A stretch of DNA of 64,000 bases from Amycolatopsis orientalis DSM 40040 = KCTC 9412. GTDB lineage: Bacteria > Actinomycetota > Actinomycetes > Mycobacteriales > Pseudonocardiaceae. The stretch spans positions 1-64,000 of the forward strand of contig NZ_ASJB01000061.1 of NCBI RefSeq assembly GCF_000478275.1, in the 5' to 3' direction. The position numbers were made by a program, and so were the translations under genes. Positions 43,625 through 51,863 of this stretch are shown piece by piece. The notes below the pieces were generated by a model. That model did not search any database, was not told where the DNA came from, and saw only the letters and a list, made by a program, of their open reading frames with translations. Within the stretch, counting starts at the first letter, position 1. Each line of letters begins with the position of its first letter.

Positions 43625-46054
43625 ATGGCAGGATTGCGCATCGTGGACAAGACCGCGTTCGGGGACTTCCTCCGCTTCTACCGGCTGCGCATCCCGATGA
43701 CGCAGGAGGAACTGGCCGAACGGACCGGGATCAGCGTCCGCAGCATCAGCGACATGGAACGCGGCCGGGTACGGACCCCGCAGCGGCGCACCGCGGAGCT
43801 GCTGACCGAGGGGCTGGGCCTGACCGGCAAGGAGGCAGGCGACTTCACCGACCTCGCCCGCTCCGGACGACGGCCGGTCGCCGCCAAGGAAGAAGAAGCC
43901 GTCCCCGCCGAGACGCCCCGGCCGGTCCTCGTCACCGGTCTGCCGCCCCACCTCACCGAACTCACCGGCCGGAAGGCGGAACAACGCCTCCTCGACGAGG
44001 TCGCCGAGTCCTCCGCCTCGTCGTCCCGGCTTCAGGTCGCGGTGGTGCACGGCCTGCCGGGGGCGGGCAAGACCGCGCTGGCCGTGGACGCCGGGCACCG
44101 GCACGCCCACCGGTTCGCCCAGGGCTGCCTGTTCCTCGACCTGCGCGGGATGGATCCCGAGCCGCTCAGCCCGGACAGGGCCGTGCACCGGCTGCTGCGC
44201 GGCTTCGGGCTCGACGAACGTCAGTTCCCCACCGATCCCGAAGACCGGCTAGCGCTCTACCACTCGCTCGTCCACGACCGTGAAGTGCTGCTGATCCTCG
44301 ACAACGCCGCCAACGAGGCCCAGGTGCGCCCGCTGCTCACCACCAGCCCCGGCTCGATGGTGCTGGTGACCAGCCGGAGCACCCTGGCGGGGCTGAACGC
44401 GAGGCACCGGCTCGCCCTTGACGTCCTGTCCGGCGACGAGGCGGTGGACCTGCTCGGCGTCATCGCCGGGAAACGGCGGCCGCAGGCGGAACCGGACGCG
44501 GCGCGCCGGGTGGCGCAGCTCTGCGGCGGCGTACCGCTCGCCCTGCTCATCGCCGGGAACCGGCTGGCCAGCCGTCCACAGTGGACGATCGCACACCTCG
44601 CCGACCAGCTCGAGAACGAGCGGCGGCGGCTGTCCGTGCTCACCGCGGGCGACCTGCAGATCCGTACCGCCTTCGCGCTCTCCTACCAGCACCTGGCGCC
44701 CGAAACGGCGCGGGTGTTCCGGCGGCTGGCCCTGCTCGACGGCCCGGACGTCTCCGTCGAACTCGCCGCGGTCGCGGCCGGCAGGCCGGAGGACGAAGTC
44801 GAGGCGTCGCTGGAAAAACTGGCCGACGCCAGCCTGCTGGGCTGCGGCGGCACACCGGGGCGGTACACCACGCTCGACCTGCTGCGCGTTTTCGCCAAGG
44901 AACGACTCACGACCACCGAGCGGGCCGAAGAGATCGAGGCGGCGGGCGACCGGGTCCGGAACTGGCTGCTCACCGTGGCGACGAAGGCGGCGCAGTTCTT
45001 CGATCACGACCGGGCCGAGGTGACGATCGCGGTCGAGGGACCCGATCCGGTGCACGACCGGGAATCCGCGGCGCTGTGGCTGTCGCGGGAGCAGCATCAT
45101 TGGCGCGGGGCGCTGCGGTCGGCCGCCGCGCTCGGCGCGCACGAACAGGTACTCGAACTGGCCACGGCCATGCACTGGTACTCCGACCTGCGCGGCACCG
45201 GCCCGCTCTGGCGTGAGGTGTTCGGCGCGGGCGCGGCGGCGGCCGAGGCGCTGGGCGACGTCCGGTCGGCCGGGGAACAGCTGAACTACGTGTCGTGGGC
45301 GCATTACGCGCTCTGCGGGGATCCGCACGCCGGGCTCGAAGCGCACCGGCGCGCGGTGGCGGCCGCGACGGAGGCGGGCGACCTCGTGGCGCAGGCATGG
45401 GCCTGGTACTACGGATCAGCCATCTCCCGGCGGCTCGGCGACCCACGGGAAGCCGCGGTGCTGAGCAGGCGGTCGGTGGAGCTGTTCGAGCAGGCGGACT
45501 ATCAGAACGGCCGCCATCTCGCGCTGTCCTTGCTGGGCAGCATGCTGCACACCCTGGGCGACTTCGACGGGGCCGTGGCCGTGCAACGGCGGAGCGAAGC
45601 CTACTACCGGGGCTGGGGCGGCGGGCCCGGCAACGACGAACTGCTGTCGATGGTGCTGACCCGGCTCGCCGACAGCCTGGCGGCGACCGGCGAGGTCACG
45701 ACCGCGCTGGAGCTGCTGAACGAGGCCGAATCGCTGTTCCGCAAGCACGGCGCGACGTTCGCGGTGGCGAAGGCGCAGCACCTGCGCGGCCGGATCCTGG
45801 TCAAGGCGGACCGGCTGGACGAAGCCGAGGAACAACTCCTGTCCGCCCTGGCCGAAGCGCGCTGGTCCGAGACCAAGATCGAGATCATGGTCGAGCTGGC
45901 GGCGCTGACCGAGGCCGCGGGGAAACCGGCCGAGGCCAAGGCGCACCGGGTCCACGCCCTCGCCGAATGCGCCCGGTACGAGACACCGCTCGCCCGGAAG
46001 CTGGGGCACGCGCTGGCCACCGAACTCGGGGTCGCGGTGCCCGAGTCGGCTTGA
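43625..46054 (+). CDS. XRE-NB-ARC-TPR transcriptional regulator (809 aa)
   Basis: ATG at 43625 is taken as the start; a GTG at 43643 is possible. Residues 8-75: XRE helix-turn-helix (MTQEELAERTGISVRSISDMERGR). About 140-400: NB-ARC ATPase with P-loop GLPGAGKT near 143, a Walker B-like VLLILDN and GGVPLAL (GxP). Then a winged-helix region and TPR-like helices to the end. Such STAND regulators switch state on ligand and nucleotide binding. The C-terminal half is paralogous to the partial protein at 1-1107, so regulators of one type flank the T7SS locus. The 10-nt gap to the convergent sigma factor gene (stop 46064) is very tight. Confidence 0.9.
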   Translation: MAGLRIVDKTAFGDFLRFYRLRIPMTQEELAERTGISVRSISDMERGRVRTPQRRTAELLTEGLGLTGKEAGDFTDLARSGRRPVAAKEEEAVPAETPRPVLVTGLPPHLTELTGRKAEQRLLDEVAESSASSSRLQVAVVHGLPGAGKTALAVDAGHRHAHRFAQGCLFLDLRGMDPEPLSPDRAVHRLLRGFGLDERQFPTDPEDRLALYHSLVHDREVLLILDNAANEAQVRPLLTTSPGSMVLVTSRSTLAGLNARHRLALDVLSGDEAVDLLGVIAGKRRPQAEPDAARRVAQLCGGVPLALLIAGNRLASRPQWTIAHLADQLENERRRLSVLTAGDLQIRTAFALSYQHLAPETARVFRRLALLDGPDVSVELAAVAAGRPEDEVEASLEKLADASLLGCGGTPGRYTTLDLLRVFAKERLTTTERAEEIEAAGDRVRNWLLTVATKAAQFFDHDRAEVTIAVEGPDPVHDRESAALWLSREQHHWRGALRSAAALGAHEQVLELATAMHWYSDLRGTGPLWREVFGAGAAAAEALGDVRSAGEQLNYVSWAHYALCGDPHAGLEAHRRAVAAATEAGDLVAQAWAWYYGSAISRRLGDPREAAVLSRRSVELFEQADYQNGRHLALSLLGSMLHTLGDFDGAVAVQRRSEAYYRGWGGGPGNDELLSMVLTRLADSLAATGEVTTALELLNEAESLFRKHGATFAVAKAQHLRGRILVKADRLDEAEEQLLSALAEARWSETKIEIMVELAALTEAAGKPAEAKAHRVHALAECARYETPLARKLGHALATELGVAVPESA

Positions 46055-46063
46055 GCCCGCCGG

Positions 46064-46636
46064 TCACCAGCCCGCCGCGGTGACCCCGTGGCAGGCCAGC
46101 ACGTCGGTCATGGCGATCGTCGCGTGATGCACCCGCGACTTGACCGTCCCGACCGGCACGCCGATGCTCACGGCGGCCCGCTGCCGGGTGCGGTCGAGCC
46201 GGTAAACCTGGTCGAGCGCCTCCCGCTGGATCGGCGTCAGCTGGGCCAGCCCCTGCTCGACGACGCACCGTTCGACGACCTCGTCGGCGAAGTCCGTCTC
46301 ACCCGGCAGCAGATCGAAGTCGTCGTCCCCGAACAGCACCGGGCGGGCGTTGTCGCGGCGGGCCCAGTCGACGATGAGGTTGCGGGCGACCCGGAACAGC
46401 CACGGCCGCGGCGGAATTCCCTTCTCGGTCAGCGTTTCGCTGTTGCGCCAGGCCCGGAACAGGCACTCCTGCACGACGTCCTCGGCCCGGTGCGGATCAC
46501 CCGGGAGCAGCCGCCGGGTGAAGCGCAGCAACTGATCCCGGTGCTCGGCGTGCAGCGTCGCCAGAAAAGCGTTTCCGGCGGCCGACGGTGCCCTGTCCGC
46601 CAGCGAAGCCACCTGAGTGCCGCGTTGGCCTGCCAC
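46064..46636 (-). CDS. ECF-type sigma-70 factor (190 aa)
   Basis: GTG at 46636 is chosen over a longer open frame because GGGAGG lies 6 nt upstream. Sigma region 2 includes LPGDPHRAEDVVQECLFRAW and the helix ending ARNLIVDWAR. Region 4 includes LTPIQREALDQVYRL and a helix-turn-helix (QRAAVSIGVPVGTVKSRVHHA). No anti-sigma gene is next to it. An element at 46699-46717 upstream of its own start is repeated before the T7SS esx and mycP genes, so it may control itself and the locus. Confidence 0.88.
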   Translation of the reverse strand: MAGQRGTQVASLADRAPSAAGNAFLATLHAEHRDQLLRFTRRLLPGDPHRAEDVVQECLFRAWRNSETLTEKGIPPRPWLFRVARNLIVDWARRDNARPVLFGDDDFDLLPGETDFADEVVERCVVEQGLAQLTPIQREALDQVYRLDRTRQRAAVSIGVPVGTVKSRVHHATIAMTDVLACHGVTAAGW

Positions 46637-46698
46637 GCCGACCTCCCTGCCTAGTTGGCGTCCTTGGCCCCAATTCCACCTGCAGGCGTGCGTCGCGG

Positions 46699-46717
46699 CC
46701 ATGAGGAAGGACCGGCA
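46699..46717 (-). promoter_or_regulatory. Putative promoter element upstream of the ECF sigma gene, copy B
   Basis: The minus strand reads TGCCGGTCCTTCCTCATGG. It is 17 of 19 identical to copy A at 31636-31654, with further similarity on the 5' side (GCCGANTTC just before the core). It ends about 62 nt upstream of the GTG start. ECF factors often drive their own promoters. Confidence 0.5.
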
Positions 46718-46869
46718 GAACTCGGCACGGGAGTGTTCTTCCGGTCCCGCGTGGCGCACCTTCCCGAAGCCAGGACGGGGCTCATCCGAAGCTGTAGCAT
46801 CACCGGGGCCAGCTGATGCGGCCGTTTCTCCGTCGGTCGGATCGCTGCCCGCTCTTGGGAGGTAGCTCG

Positions 46870-47283
46870 ATGTACAACCCGTCCGCACGGTCCGCCCCGG
46901 CGTCGCCGATCTCCGACCACTCGGTCCGGGAAGCGGTGCTCCAGGCCGCCACGGCACGGCTCGGTGCGGCCTTCGGCGATCGGGTCCGGCTGGAGGTGGA
47001 GCACCTCGACCGCATCGGTCCGTGGGCGTTCGTGCAGGGACAGATGCGCGGGACCGACAGCTACGGTCGCCCGTACTACGCCGGCACCGGCTACGAGGCT
47101 CGCCGGGCCGACGGCGTCATGTCCGACGTCTACGTCGCCCTGCTCAAGAAGACCGATGAAGCGGGTGCGGACAACGACGTGCGGTCCTGGCGCTTGGCCA
47201 ACCACTCCATCGGCCCCACCGACGTGGCGTGGCTGACCTGGCCGGACGAGCACGACGCACCGCCCGCGCTGTTCGGATTCTGA
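46870..47283 (+). CDS. Conserved-looking hypothetical protein (137 aa)
   Basis: ATG at 46870 follows GGGAGGTAG. The protein is a compact alpha/beta polypeptide with no signal peptide or membrane helix. A helix (REAVLQAATARLGAAFG) is followed by strands (VRLEVEHLDRIGPWAFVQGQM) and an aromatic C-terminal part (VAWLTWPDEH). The pattern is compatible with an NTF2/cystatin-like small domain, but I cannot assign it. It is divergent from the ECF sigma gene and may share its regulation. Confidence 0.75.
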   Translation: MYNPSARSAPASPISDHSVREAVLQAATARLGAAFGDRVRLEVEHLDRIGPWAFVQGQMRGTDSYGRPYYAGTGYEARRADGVMSDVYVALLKKTDEAGADNDVRSWRLANHSIGPTDVAWLTWPDEHDAPPALFGF

Positions 47284-47307
47284 CCCTCCCGCTCAGGCTC
47301 CTCAGGC

Positions 47308-47366
47308 AAGTACGTGAAGGCCCCTTTCACTGCGTCTAGCGCAGTGAAAGGGGCCTTCACGTACTT
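47308..47366. repeat. Perfect 27-bp-arm palindrome (AAGTACGTGAAGGCCCCTTTC...)
   Basis: Arms 47308-47334 and 47340-47366 are exact complements around a 5-nt loop. It lies between two convergent genes (stops 47283 and 47390) and probably works as a bidirectional terminator. Confidence 0.85.
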
Positions 47367-47389
47367 CAAGTCGGCACGAACCGCCGTCC

Positions 47390-48598
47390 TCAGCCCGGCG
47401 GGGTGAGCACCTTCACGAGGCCGCTGCCGCCACCCATACTGATCTTCTGCGAACCGTCGGGGTTGATGTTGTTCGACCCGATGAACTGGCCGTCACCCGC
47501 GTACAGCACGACGTGCCCGCCGCCGTTCGAGATCACCACGTCGCCGGGCTTCGCCTCGGAGAGCGGGATCGACCGCCAGCCGTCCGCTTCGAGGTTGGCC
47601 GTCAGGCCCGCGACGGAGGCGCTGGCCTGCCCCTTGTCGATCAGGCCCGCCGCCTCCAGGCAGCCGGAAACGAAGTTCGCGCAGTTGACGTTGTTGGGCA
47701 CCCAGGACTGCATCGCGGGCAGCTCGCCGCTGCGCTTGAGGTCACCGGCGTTGCGGCCGAGGAACTGTTCGGCGATCTTGGCCGGGTTGTCACCGCGGGC
47801 GTCGATCGGCTTGGCCGGCCTGCCGTCGCCGGGCACCCCGGCGACCCCGCCACCACCGCCGCCGCTGTGGCCGCCTCCGCCGCCGTCCCCGCCACCGACG
47901 TAGGGCGCGTGCCCGACGTTGGAATTGATGGGCTTGGCGGAACTCGCCGTCGTGCTTTCACCGGTGTCGGCGGGTATCAGCTCCAGGAAACCGCCCTCGA
48001 TCTCCATACCGAGCGGTTTGAGGAGATCGTCGATCTGTTTCTCGGCGTCGTCCAGCGCCCGCTCGATCTCCTCTTTCTTCCCGTTGGAGTCCTTCTCGTT
48101 GAGCCGCCGGAGCCGTTCGATGTCCGACGCGGCCGCGGCGATCTCGTTCTCGTCCTCGGAACTGTTCTTCCGCTGCCGGGCCGCGCCGATCAGCGCGCGA
48201 TTGTCCGCGTCCTTGTCATTGGCTTCCTGGGCGAGCTGCGCGACCTTCTTCTTGACGTCCTCGAGGATCTCGGACACGCGCTGGAGGATGTTCTTGGCGG
48301 CCTCGGCCTTGTCGCTGACCTTGTAACTGGCCTTGCACAGCTTTTCGAGATGGTCGGCGACGGCGTCGGCGTCCTTGCCGTCCCATTCCCGCAGCACGTC
48401 GTCGCGGAAGACTTTGAGATCGTCTCCGAGATCATTGGCGCTGGTGGCGGCTCCGCCGACCTTCGCGGCCTGGTCGTTGACCGCTCTCGCGTTGAGTTTC
48501 TCCGCCTGTCGCGCGTGTTTGTCGATCGCGTCCAGCGATTTCGGACGGTCGTGCGACGGGTCGTCAAGCGCACCCAGATTCCGTTCCGCGGTGGTCAT
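47390..48598 (-). CDS. ESX-associated NlpC/CHAP-like peptidoglycan hydrolase (402 aa)
   Basis: ATG at 48598 is preferred over the longer open frame. Residues 1-210 are a long, charged, helical WXG-like/coiled-coil region (repeated K/E/D-rich helices) with no signal peptide. A Gly-rich linker lies at about 225-262. The C-terminal ~130 residues are a papain-fold hydrolase with Cys in NCANFVSGCLEAAGL and His in NGGGHVVLYAGDG, the Cys-His order of NlpC/P60 and CHAP enzymes. Such enzymes cut cell-wall peptides. The lack of a signal peptide and the neighbouring EspC-like gene (32 nt upstream) point to T7SS export. It may open the wall for secretion or act as a wall-degrading effector. Confidence 0.82.
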   Translation of the reverse strand: MTTAERNLGALDDPSHDRPKSLDAIDKHARQAEKLNARAVNDQAAKVGGAATSANDLGDDLKVFRDDVLREWDGKDADAVADHLEKLCKASYKVSDKAEAAKNILQRVSEILEDVKKKVAQLAQEANDKDADNRALIGAARQRKNSSEDENEIAAAASDIERLRRLNEKDSNGKKEEIERALDDAEKQIDDLLKPLGMEIEGGFLELIPADTGESTTASSAKPINSNVGHAPYVGGGDGGGGGHSGGGGGGVAGVPGDGRPAKPIDARGDNPAKIAEQFLGRNAGDLKRSGELPAMQSWVPNNVNCANFVSGCLEAAGLIDKGQASASVAGLTANLEADGWRSIPLSEAKPGDVVISNGGGHVVLYAGDGQFIGSNNINPDGSQKISMGGGSGLVKVLTPPG

Positions 48599-48629
48599 CG
48601 GTAAATCCCCTGGTCCCGTCCTCGTCCGA

Positions 48630-48944
48630 TCAATCCCGCTCGCGGTTGCCGCCGCCGAGGACGTGCACGCCCTCGGCCTCGTCGTTCCGCATGCGCTCCG
48701 CAGCGTGCGCCAGCGCCTGGGACGCGGCGTCGACGAGCTTCGCGGCGGCACTCAGCTCGGCGTTCACGTTGCCGTAGAACCCCTTCACCGTCTTGCCCGC
48801 GCTGGCCGCGTTGCTCAGCTCGCCGAACGCGCCGCCGGGATCGCCCTCGCCCAAGTCCGTGCCCGTCTTGCCGAAGCCGTGCTTGAGCCCGCCGACCTTC
48901 TTGGCCAGCGAGGCGATCTGCTCGGGGTCGAATCGGCGAGTCAT
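48630..48944 (-). CDS. EspC-like/WXG100-superfamily small protein (104 aa)
   Basis: ATG at 48944 follows GGAGGG. The start MTRRFDPEQIASLAKKVGGL and the helical remainder with a central Gly-rich turn (DLGEGDPGGAFG) resemble T7SS secretion-target proteins of the EspC/DUF2580 type; there is no Trp-x-Gly. It is probably co-transcribed with the hydrolase gene that follows and may form its export partner. Confidence 0.78.
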   Translation of the reverse strand: MTRRFDPEQIASLAKKVGGLKHGFGKTGTDLGEGDPGGAFGELSNAASAGKTVKGFYGNVNAELSAAAKLVDAASQALAHAAERMRNDEAEGVHVLGGGNRERD

Positions 48945-49271
48945 GAGTGGTTCCCTCCAGTCTCGGCGGCTGCGCCCGTCCTTGCGTGACCCACGCTGCT
49001 CTACGCACAGCCTATGAGCTTCCACTCGACCGTGCGCGCGTTTCCCGAAACGCGACGACGCCGTTCGTGTACACCGACGCATCCGGCCGCGTATCGGTTC
49101 CCCGACGTCGACCAGCGGATCTTCCGTGAACCCGGAAACTTTACCGCGCCGACCTCCTCCGCAGGTCACGAACCGTCGGACTCCGGCACCGTCCGTGACC
49201 GGATACGGCGAAGGCCTCCTTGAGGGACCCAGAGTCCCTCAAGGAGGCCTTCGCTGACCGGACTGAAGCGC
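48945..49271. other. Intergenic region with a palindrome
   Basis: This 327-bp region lies between tandem minus-strand genes. It holds the palindrome at 49208-49254 and presumably the promoter of the small ESX cluster. I see no gene, no RNA and no copy of the TGCCGGT element. Confidence 0.6.
49208..49254. repeat. Palindrome of the CCTCCTTGAGGGA family
   Basis: Arms 49208-49227 and 49235-49254 (20 nt, exact) surround a 7-nt loop. The inner sequence is shared with the palindrome at 2009-2073. It lies just beyond the stop of the secreted protein at 49272 and probably terminates it. Confidence 0.85.
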
Positions 49272-49799
49272 TCAGCAGGCGATGTTGGCGGCCGGGCCGA
49301 AGAACGTCCTGTCGATGGTCTTCGGCTCGCCGGTCTTGAAGTTGACGACCACGCGCATCTTGCCGTAGAGGACACCGGCGGCGCACGGCCGCTTGATCTG
49401 CTCCCCGCCGCCGAGCAGCCCGAAGTTGAACTGGTCGACGGTGCCGCCCAGCGGCACGGCCTCATTCCCGCGGAAGATCGCGATGAACCCCGCGATCCCC
49501 AGGACCTCCTGGTCACACCTGACCGAATAGTCGACGGCCACCTCGGCGGCACCCGCCCGGACCGGGGCGCTCAGGCCCACGGTGCAGGTGGTGGCGGCCA
49601 CGCCCGCGGCACCGCGGTCACCGTTCGGGGCTTGGGAGATCGAGTACGTCGCGGCCCCCTGCCCGGTCGACGCCGATGCCGGACCCGCCGAGAGCCCGGC
49701 CATCGCGAGCAGCGCCCCCAGCAGGATCGCGAGCTGCCGGAACAGCTTGGCCGTCCGGCTCCTTTTCCTGTCCGTGCCTTCACCCTTCGCAGACCACAT
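49272..49799 (-). CDS. Secreted hypothetical protein (175 aa)
   Basis: ATG at 49799 follows AAAGGATGG. Residues 1-44 form a Sec-type signal peptide: a basic start (DRKRSRTAK), a hydrophobic core (LAILLGALLAMAGL) and probable cleavage after ASA near 44. The mature part is beta-rich with four Cys (TTCTVG, VRCDQE, RPCAAG, and a final Cys), which suggests two disulfides. I do not recognise a family. It is monocistronic, with a palindrome after the stop. Confidence 0.8.
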   Translation of the reverse strand: MWSAKGEGTDRKRSRTAKLFRQLAILLGALLAMAGLSAGPASASTGQGAATYSISQAPNGDRGAAGVAATTCTVGLSAPVRAGAAEVAVDYSVRCDQEVLGIAGFIAIFRGNEAVPLGGTVDQFNFGLLGGGEQIKRPCAAGVLYGKMRVVVNFKTGEPKTIDRTFFGPAANIAC

Positions 49800-49982
49800 G
49801 ACGCCATCCTTTTGTCTTCGGAATGTGCGGCGAACCTGTCCGCAACCAGGAAATATCCTGGCGTCACGGGAAGGGCCGTGTCGTCGTCACACCTCACGAA
49901 TCACGGCCTGCCGGGATACGGCGATTTGTCACTGGTCACCAACACCGGGCGAAGGAACACCACGGCTTACCCCGGACACAAA

Positions 49983-50009
49983 GAAGCCCAGGCCAGTGGC
50001 CTGGGCTTC
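49983..50009 (-). terminator. Intrinsic terminator of the tRNA-Asn gene
   Basis: A perfect 12-bp stem (GAAGCCCAGGCC and complement) with a 3-nt loop starts 16 nt beyond the tRNA 3' end, followed on the minus strand by TTTGTG. Confidence 0.8.
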
Positions 50010-50025
50010 GTGAAGGAACTCAGTG

Positions 50026-50098
50026 CTCCCCCGCTTGGACTCGAACCAAGAACCCTCCGGTTAACAGCCGAATGCTCTGCCAGTTGAGCTACAGGGGA
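50026..50098 (-). tRNA. tRNA-Asn (anticodon GTT)
   Basis: A 73-nt cloverleaf reads on the minus strand. The acceptor TCCCCTG pairs with CGGGGGA (one G-T pair), the D-arm is GCTC...GAGC, the anticodon loop CTGTTAA gives GTT, and the T-arm loop is TTCGAGT. CCA is not encoded in full (CA after the discriminator). No integrase or repeated tRNA end was seen, so there is no sign of an attachment site in use. Confidence 0.95.
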
Positions 50099-50261
50099 TT
50101 GTGCTCCGCACCGGCCGGATCGCTCCGACCGATGAGAGAACTTTAGCCCATGGCCCCGGACGGCCGCACACCCACCCCCACTTTTCCCGCCCACCTCGTC
50201 AAGCTCGCGTTTTGAGGGACAATGACAGCCGGAGCAAGATCGAACGGAGGCGTGGACTCGG

Positions 50262-50441
50262 ATGAAGATGTTCCTGCTGGGTGCGGCCGCGGGCTATGTG
50301 CTGGGCGCGAAGGCCGGCCGGGGACGGTACGAGCAGATCGTGCGGACCTACCGCAAGATCGCCGACCACCCCATGGTGCAGGGCGCCGCCGGGATCGCCC
50401 GTGCCAAGGTCGGTGAGCGGTTCGGGCGGACCCAGCGCTGA
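50262..50441 (+). CDS. Small conserved-type protein with N-terminal hydrophobic stretch (59 aa)
   Basis: ATG at 50262 lies 14 nt after GGAGG. Residues 1-16 are hydrophobic with small residues (MKMFLLGAAAGYVLGA), then KAGRGRYEQIVRTYRKI and a basic C-terminal helix. The layout resembles short YtxH-like actinobacterial proteins that sit at the membrane. The function is unknown. It ends 21 nt before a compound palindrome and converges on tam. Confidence 0.75.
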   Translation: MKMFLLGAAAGYVLGAKAGRGRYEQIVRTYRKIADHPMVQGAAGIARAKVGERFGRTQR

Positions 50442-50461
50442 CCCGTGCCCTGAGACAAGAG

Positions 50462-50538
50462 CTGAAGGGGCCCTTCGCCGCATCTGACGCGGCGAAGGGC
50501 CCCTTCACTGCGTCAGATGCGGCGAAGGGCCCCTTCAG
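50462..50538. repeat. Compound palindrome with three copies of GGCGAAGGGCCCCTTC
   Basis: Outer arms 50462-50490 and 50510-50538 (29 nt) are exact complements. The 19-nt middle carries a third copy of the GGCGAAGGGCCCCTTC unit, so alternative hairpins can form. It lies between two convergent genes and probably terminates both. Confidence 0.85.
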
Positions 50539-50546
50539 CCCCCCGG

Positions 50547-51311
50547 TCAGGGGACGACGGCGACCACGAAGACGCGCCGGAACTCGAACCAGGTGGTGCC
50601 GTCGGGACGCGGCGGATAGGCCTTGTCCAGTTCGCGCGCGATCTGCGCCCGGAAGTGGTCCCAATCGGCCCCCGGGAGGGCCTCCTTGACCGGCCGGAGC
50701 GAAGTACCGGTGATCCATTCGAGGACAGCGTTCTCCCCCGACAACCGCTGCAGGTACGTCGTCTCCCAGGCGTCCACGGCGCATCCGGCGTCGGCCAGCA
50801 GGTTGCCGTAGCCGAGCGGGCTGTCGACGGCCTCGTTCTCCCGCAGGACGACGTCGGCGAGGCGCGGAGCCCACTCCTCGGTGCGCGCGAGGGCGCGGAC
50901 CAGGGCGTGCGAGGGGGCGTCGAAGTTGCCGGGGACCTGGAACGCGAGCGTCGCCCCGGACGGCAGGCGCTCCACCCAGCGGCGGAGCAGCACGCGATGC
51001 TCCGGGACCCACTGGAGGACGGCGTTCGAGATGACGACGTCGGTGTCCGGCTCCGGCGCCCAGGCGTTGACGTCCAGGACCCGCGCGTCCACGCCTCGCG
51101 AGCGCGCGGCCTCGACCATCTCGGGGGAACTGTCACTCGCCTCGATGATCGCGTCCGGCCAGCGTTCGGCCAGGCCGGCGGTCAGGTTGCCGGGTCCGCA
51201 GCCGAGGTCGGCGACCCGGCGGGGCTTCACGGCCGGTATGCGCGCGACGAGGTCGTGGAACGGCCGGGCCCGCAGTTCGGCGTAGTCGAGGTACTTGACC
51301 GGATCCCACAT
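50547..51311 (-). CDS. tam: Trans-aconitate 2-methyltransferase-like SAM methyltransferase (254 aa)
   Basis: ATG at 51311 follows a GGGAGG-type site. The start MWDPVKYLDYAELRARPFHDL and the SAM-binding motif I (VADLGCGPGNLT, near 33-44), then SDSSPEM and NAVLQWVP, match Tam. Tam transfers a methyl group from SAM to trans-aconitate, which removes a by-product that inhibits the citric acid cycle. The length is normal for the family. It is probably monocistronic. Confidence 0.88.
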   Translation of the reverse strand: MWDPVKYLDYAELRARPFHDLVARIPAVKPRRVADLGCGPGNLTAGLAERWPDAIIEASDSSPEMVEAARSRGVDARVLDVNAWAPEPDTDVVISNAVLQWVPEHRVLLRRWVERLPSGATLAFQVPGNFDAPSHALVRALARTEEWAPRLADVVLRENEAVDSPLGYGNLLADAGCAVDAWETTYLQRLSGENAVLEWITGTSLRPVKEALPGADWDHFRAQIARELDKAYPPRPDGTTWFEFRRVFVVAVVP

Positions 51312-51344
51312 GGCGCCTCCCAGCGATACAGTACGAGCGTACTG

Positions 51345-51857
51345 CTAGCTGCGGGGCTTGGCCAGTTTCTCCGCCGCTTCCTCGGCGATCGCCTTGACCA
51401 GGTCGACGTCGGTGCCGGGATCGGGCCGCACCTGCAGCACCGTGCCGTCCCGGCCGGGGACCTTGCGCTCGACGAACCACGCTCCCCCGGTCCCGTAGTC
51501 CTTGCGGTGCCGTTCCCGGACCGAGCCGTCGACCCGCTGCCGCAGCAGGAGCGGCACTTTCCCCGGCCGGGGAAGCTTGAACCGCACCGGCGCCTTGTCG
51601 GCCAGCAGCACGGCCTTCCCGGCGGTGCCGGTCTCCTCGGATTCGGTCAGGGTGAGCACCCCGTCGGACCACGCGGCCTTGCCGACCAGATGCCAGCCGA
51701 CCCGGCGGGGCCCGGGAATCCAGAGCCCCAGCGGCGTGACGAGCAGATAGCCGCCGCCCTCGACCGCCGCGCTCCCGACGACATGTTCGCCGTCGTCCAG
51801 CGTGCCGTCGAAATCCGCCGGGACACGGTCACCCAGCAGGTGACGCAGCCAGCCCAT
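51345..51857 (-). CDS. Conserved-type hypothetical protein downstream of dnaG (170 aa)
   Basis: ATG at 51857 (MGWLRHLLGD) is preferred; a GTG at 51863 directly follows the dnaG stop. A beta-rich domain (GEHVVGSAAVEGGGYLLVTPLGLWI) is followed by a basic part and a C-terminal helix (DVDLVKAIAEEAAEKLA). The layout resembles small PH-like proteins common next to actinobacterial dnaG. No enzyme motif is visible. It is probably translationally coupled to dnaG. Confidence 0.8.
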   Translation of the reverse strand: MGWLRHLLGDRVPADFDGTLDDGEHVVGSAAVEGGGYLLVTPLGLWIPGPRRVGWHLVGKAAWSDGVLTLTESEETGTAGKAVLLADKAPVRFKLPRPGKVPLLLRQRVDGSVRERHRKDYGTGGAWFVERKVPGRDGTVLQVRPDPGTDVDLVKAIAEEAAEKLAKPRS

Positions 51858-51863
51858 GAGCAC

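Noticed and set aside
49824..49860. Further copy of the TGCCGGT promoter element before the secreted protein gene
   Set aside because: Only a GGCGAACCTG stretch matches copy C, on the wrong strand for the gene, and the 19-nt core is absent.
50026..50098. tRNA-Asn as an attachment site of an integrated island
   Set aside because: No integrase, no second copy of the tRNA end and no change of gene type next to it were seen.
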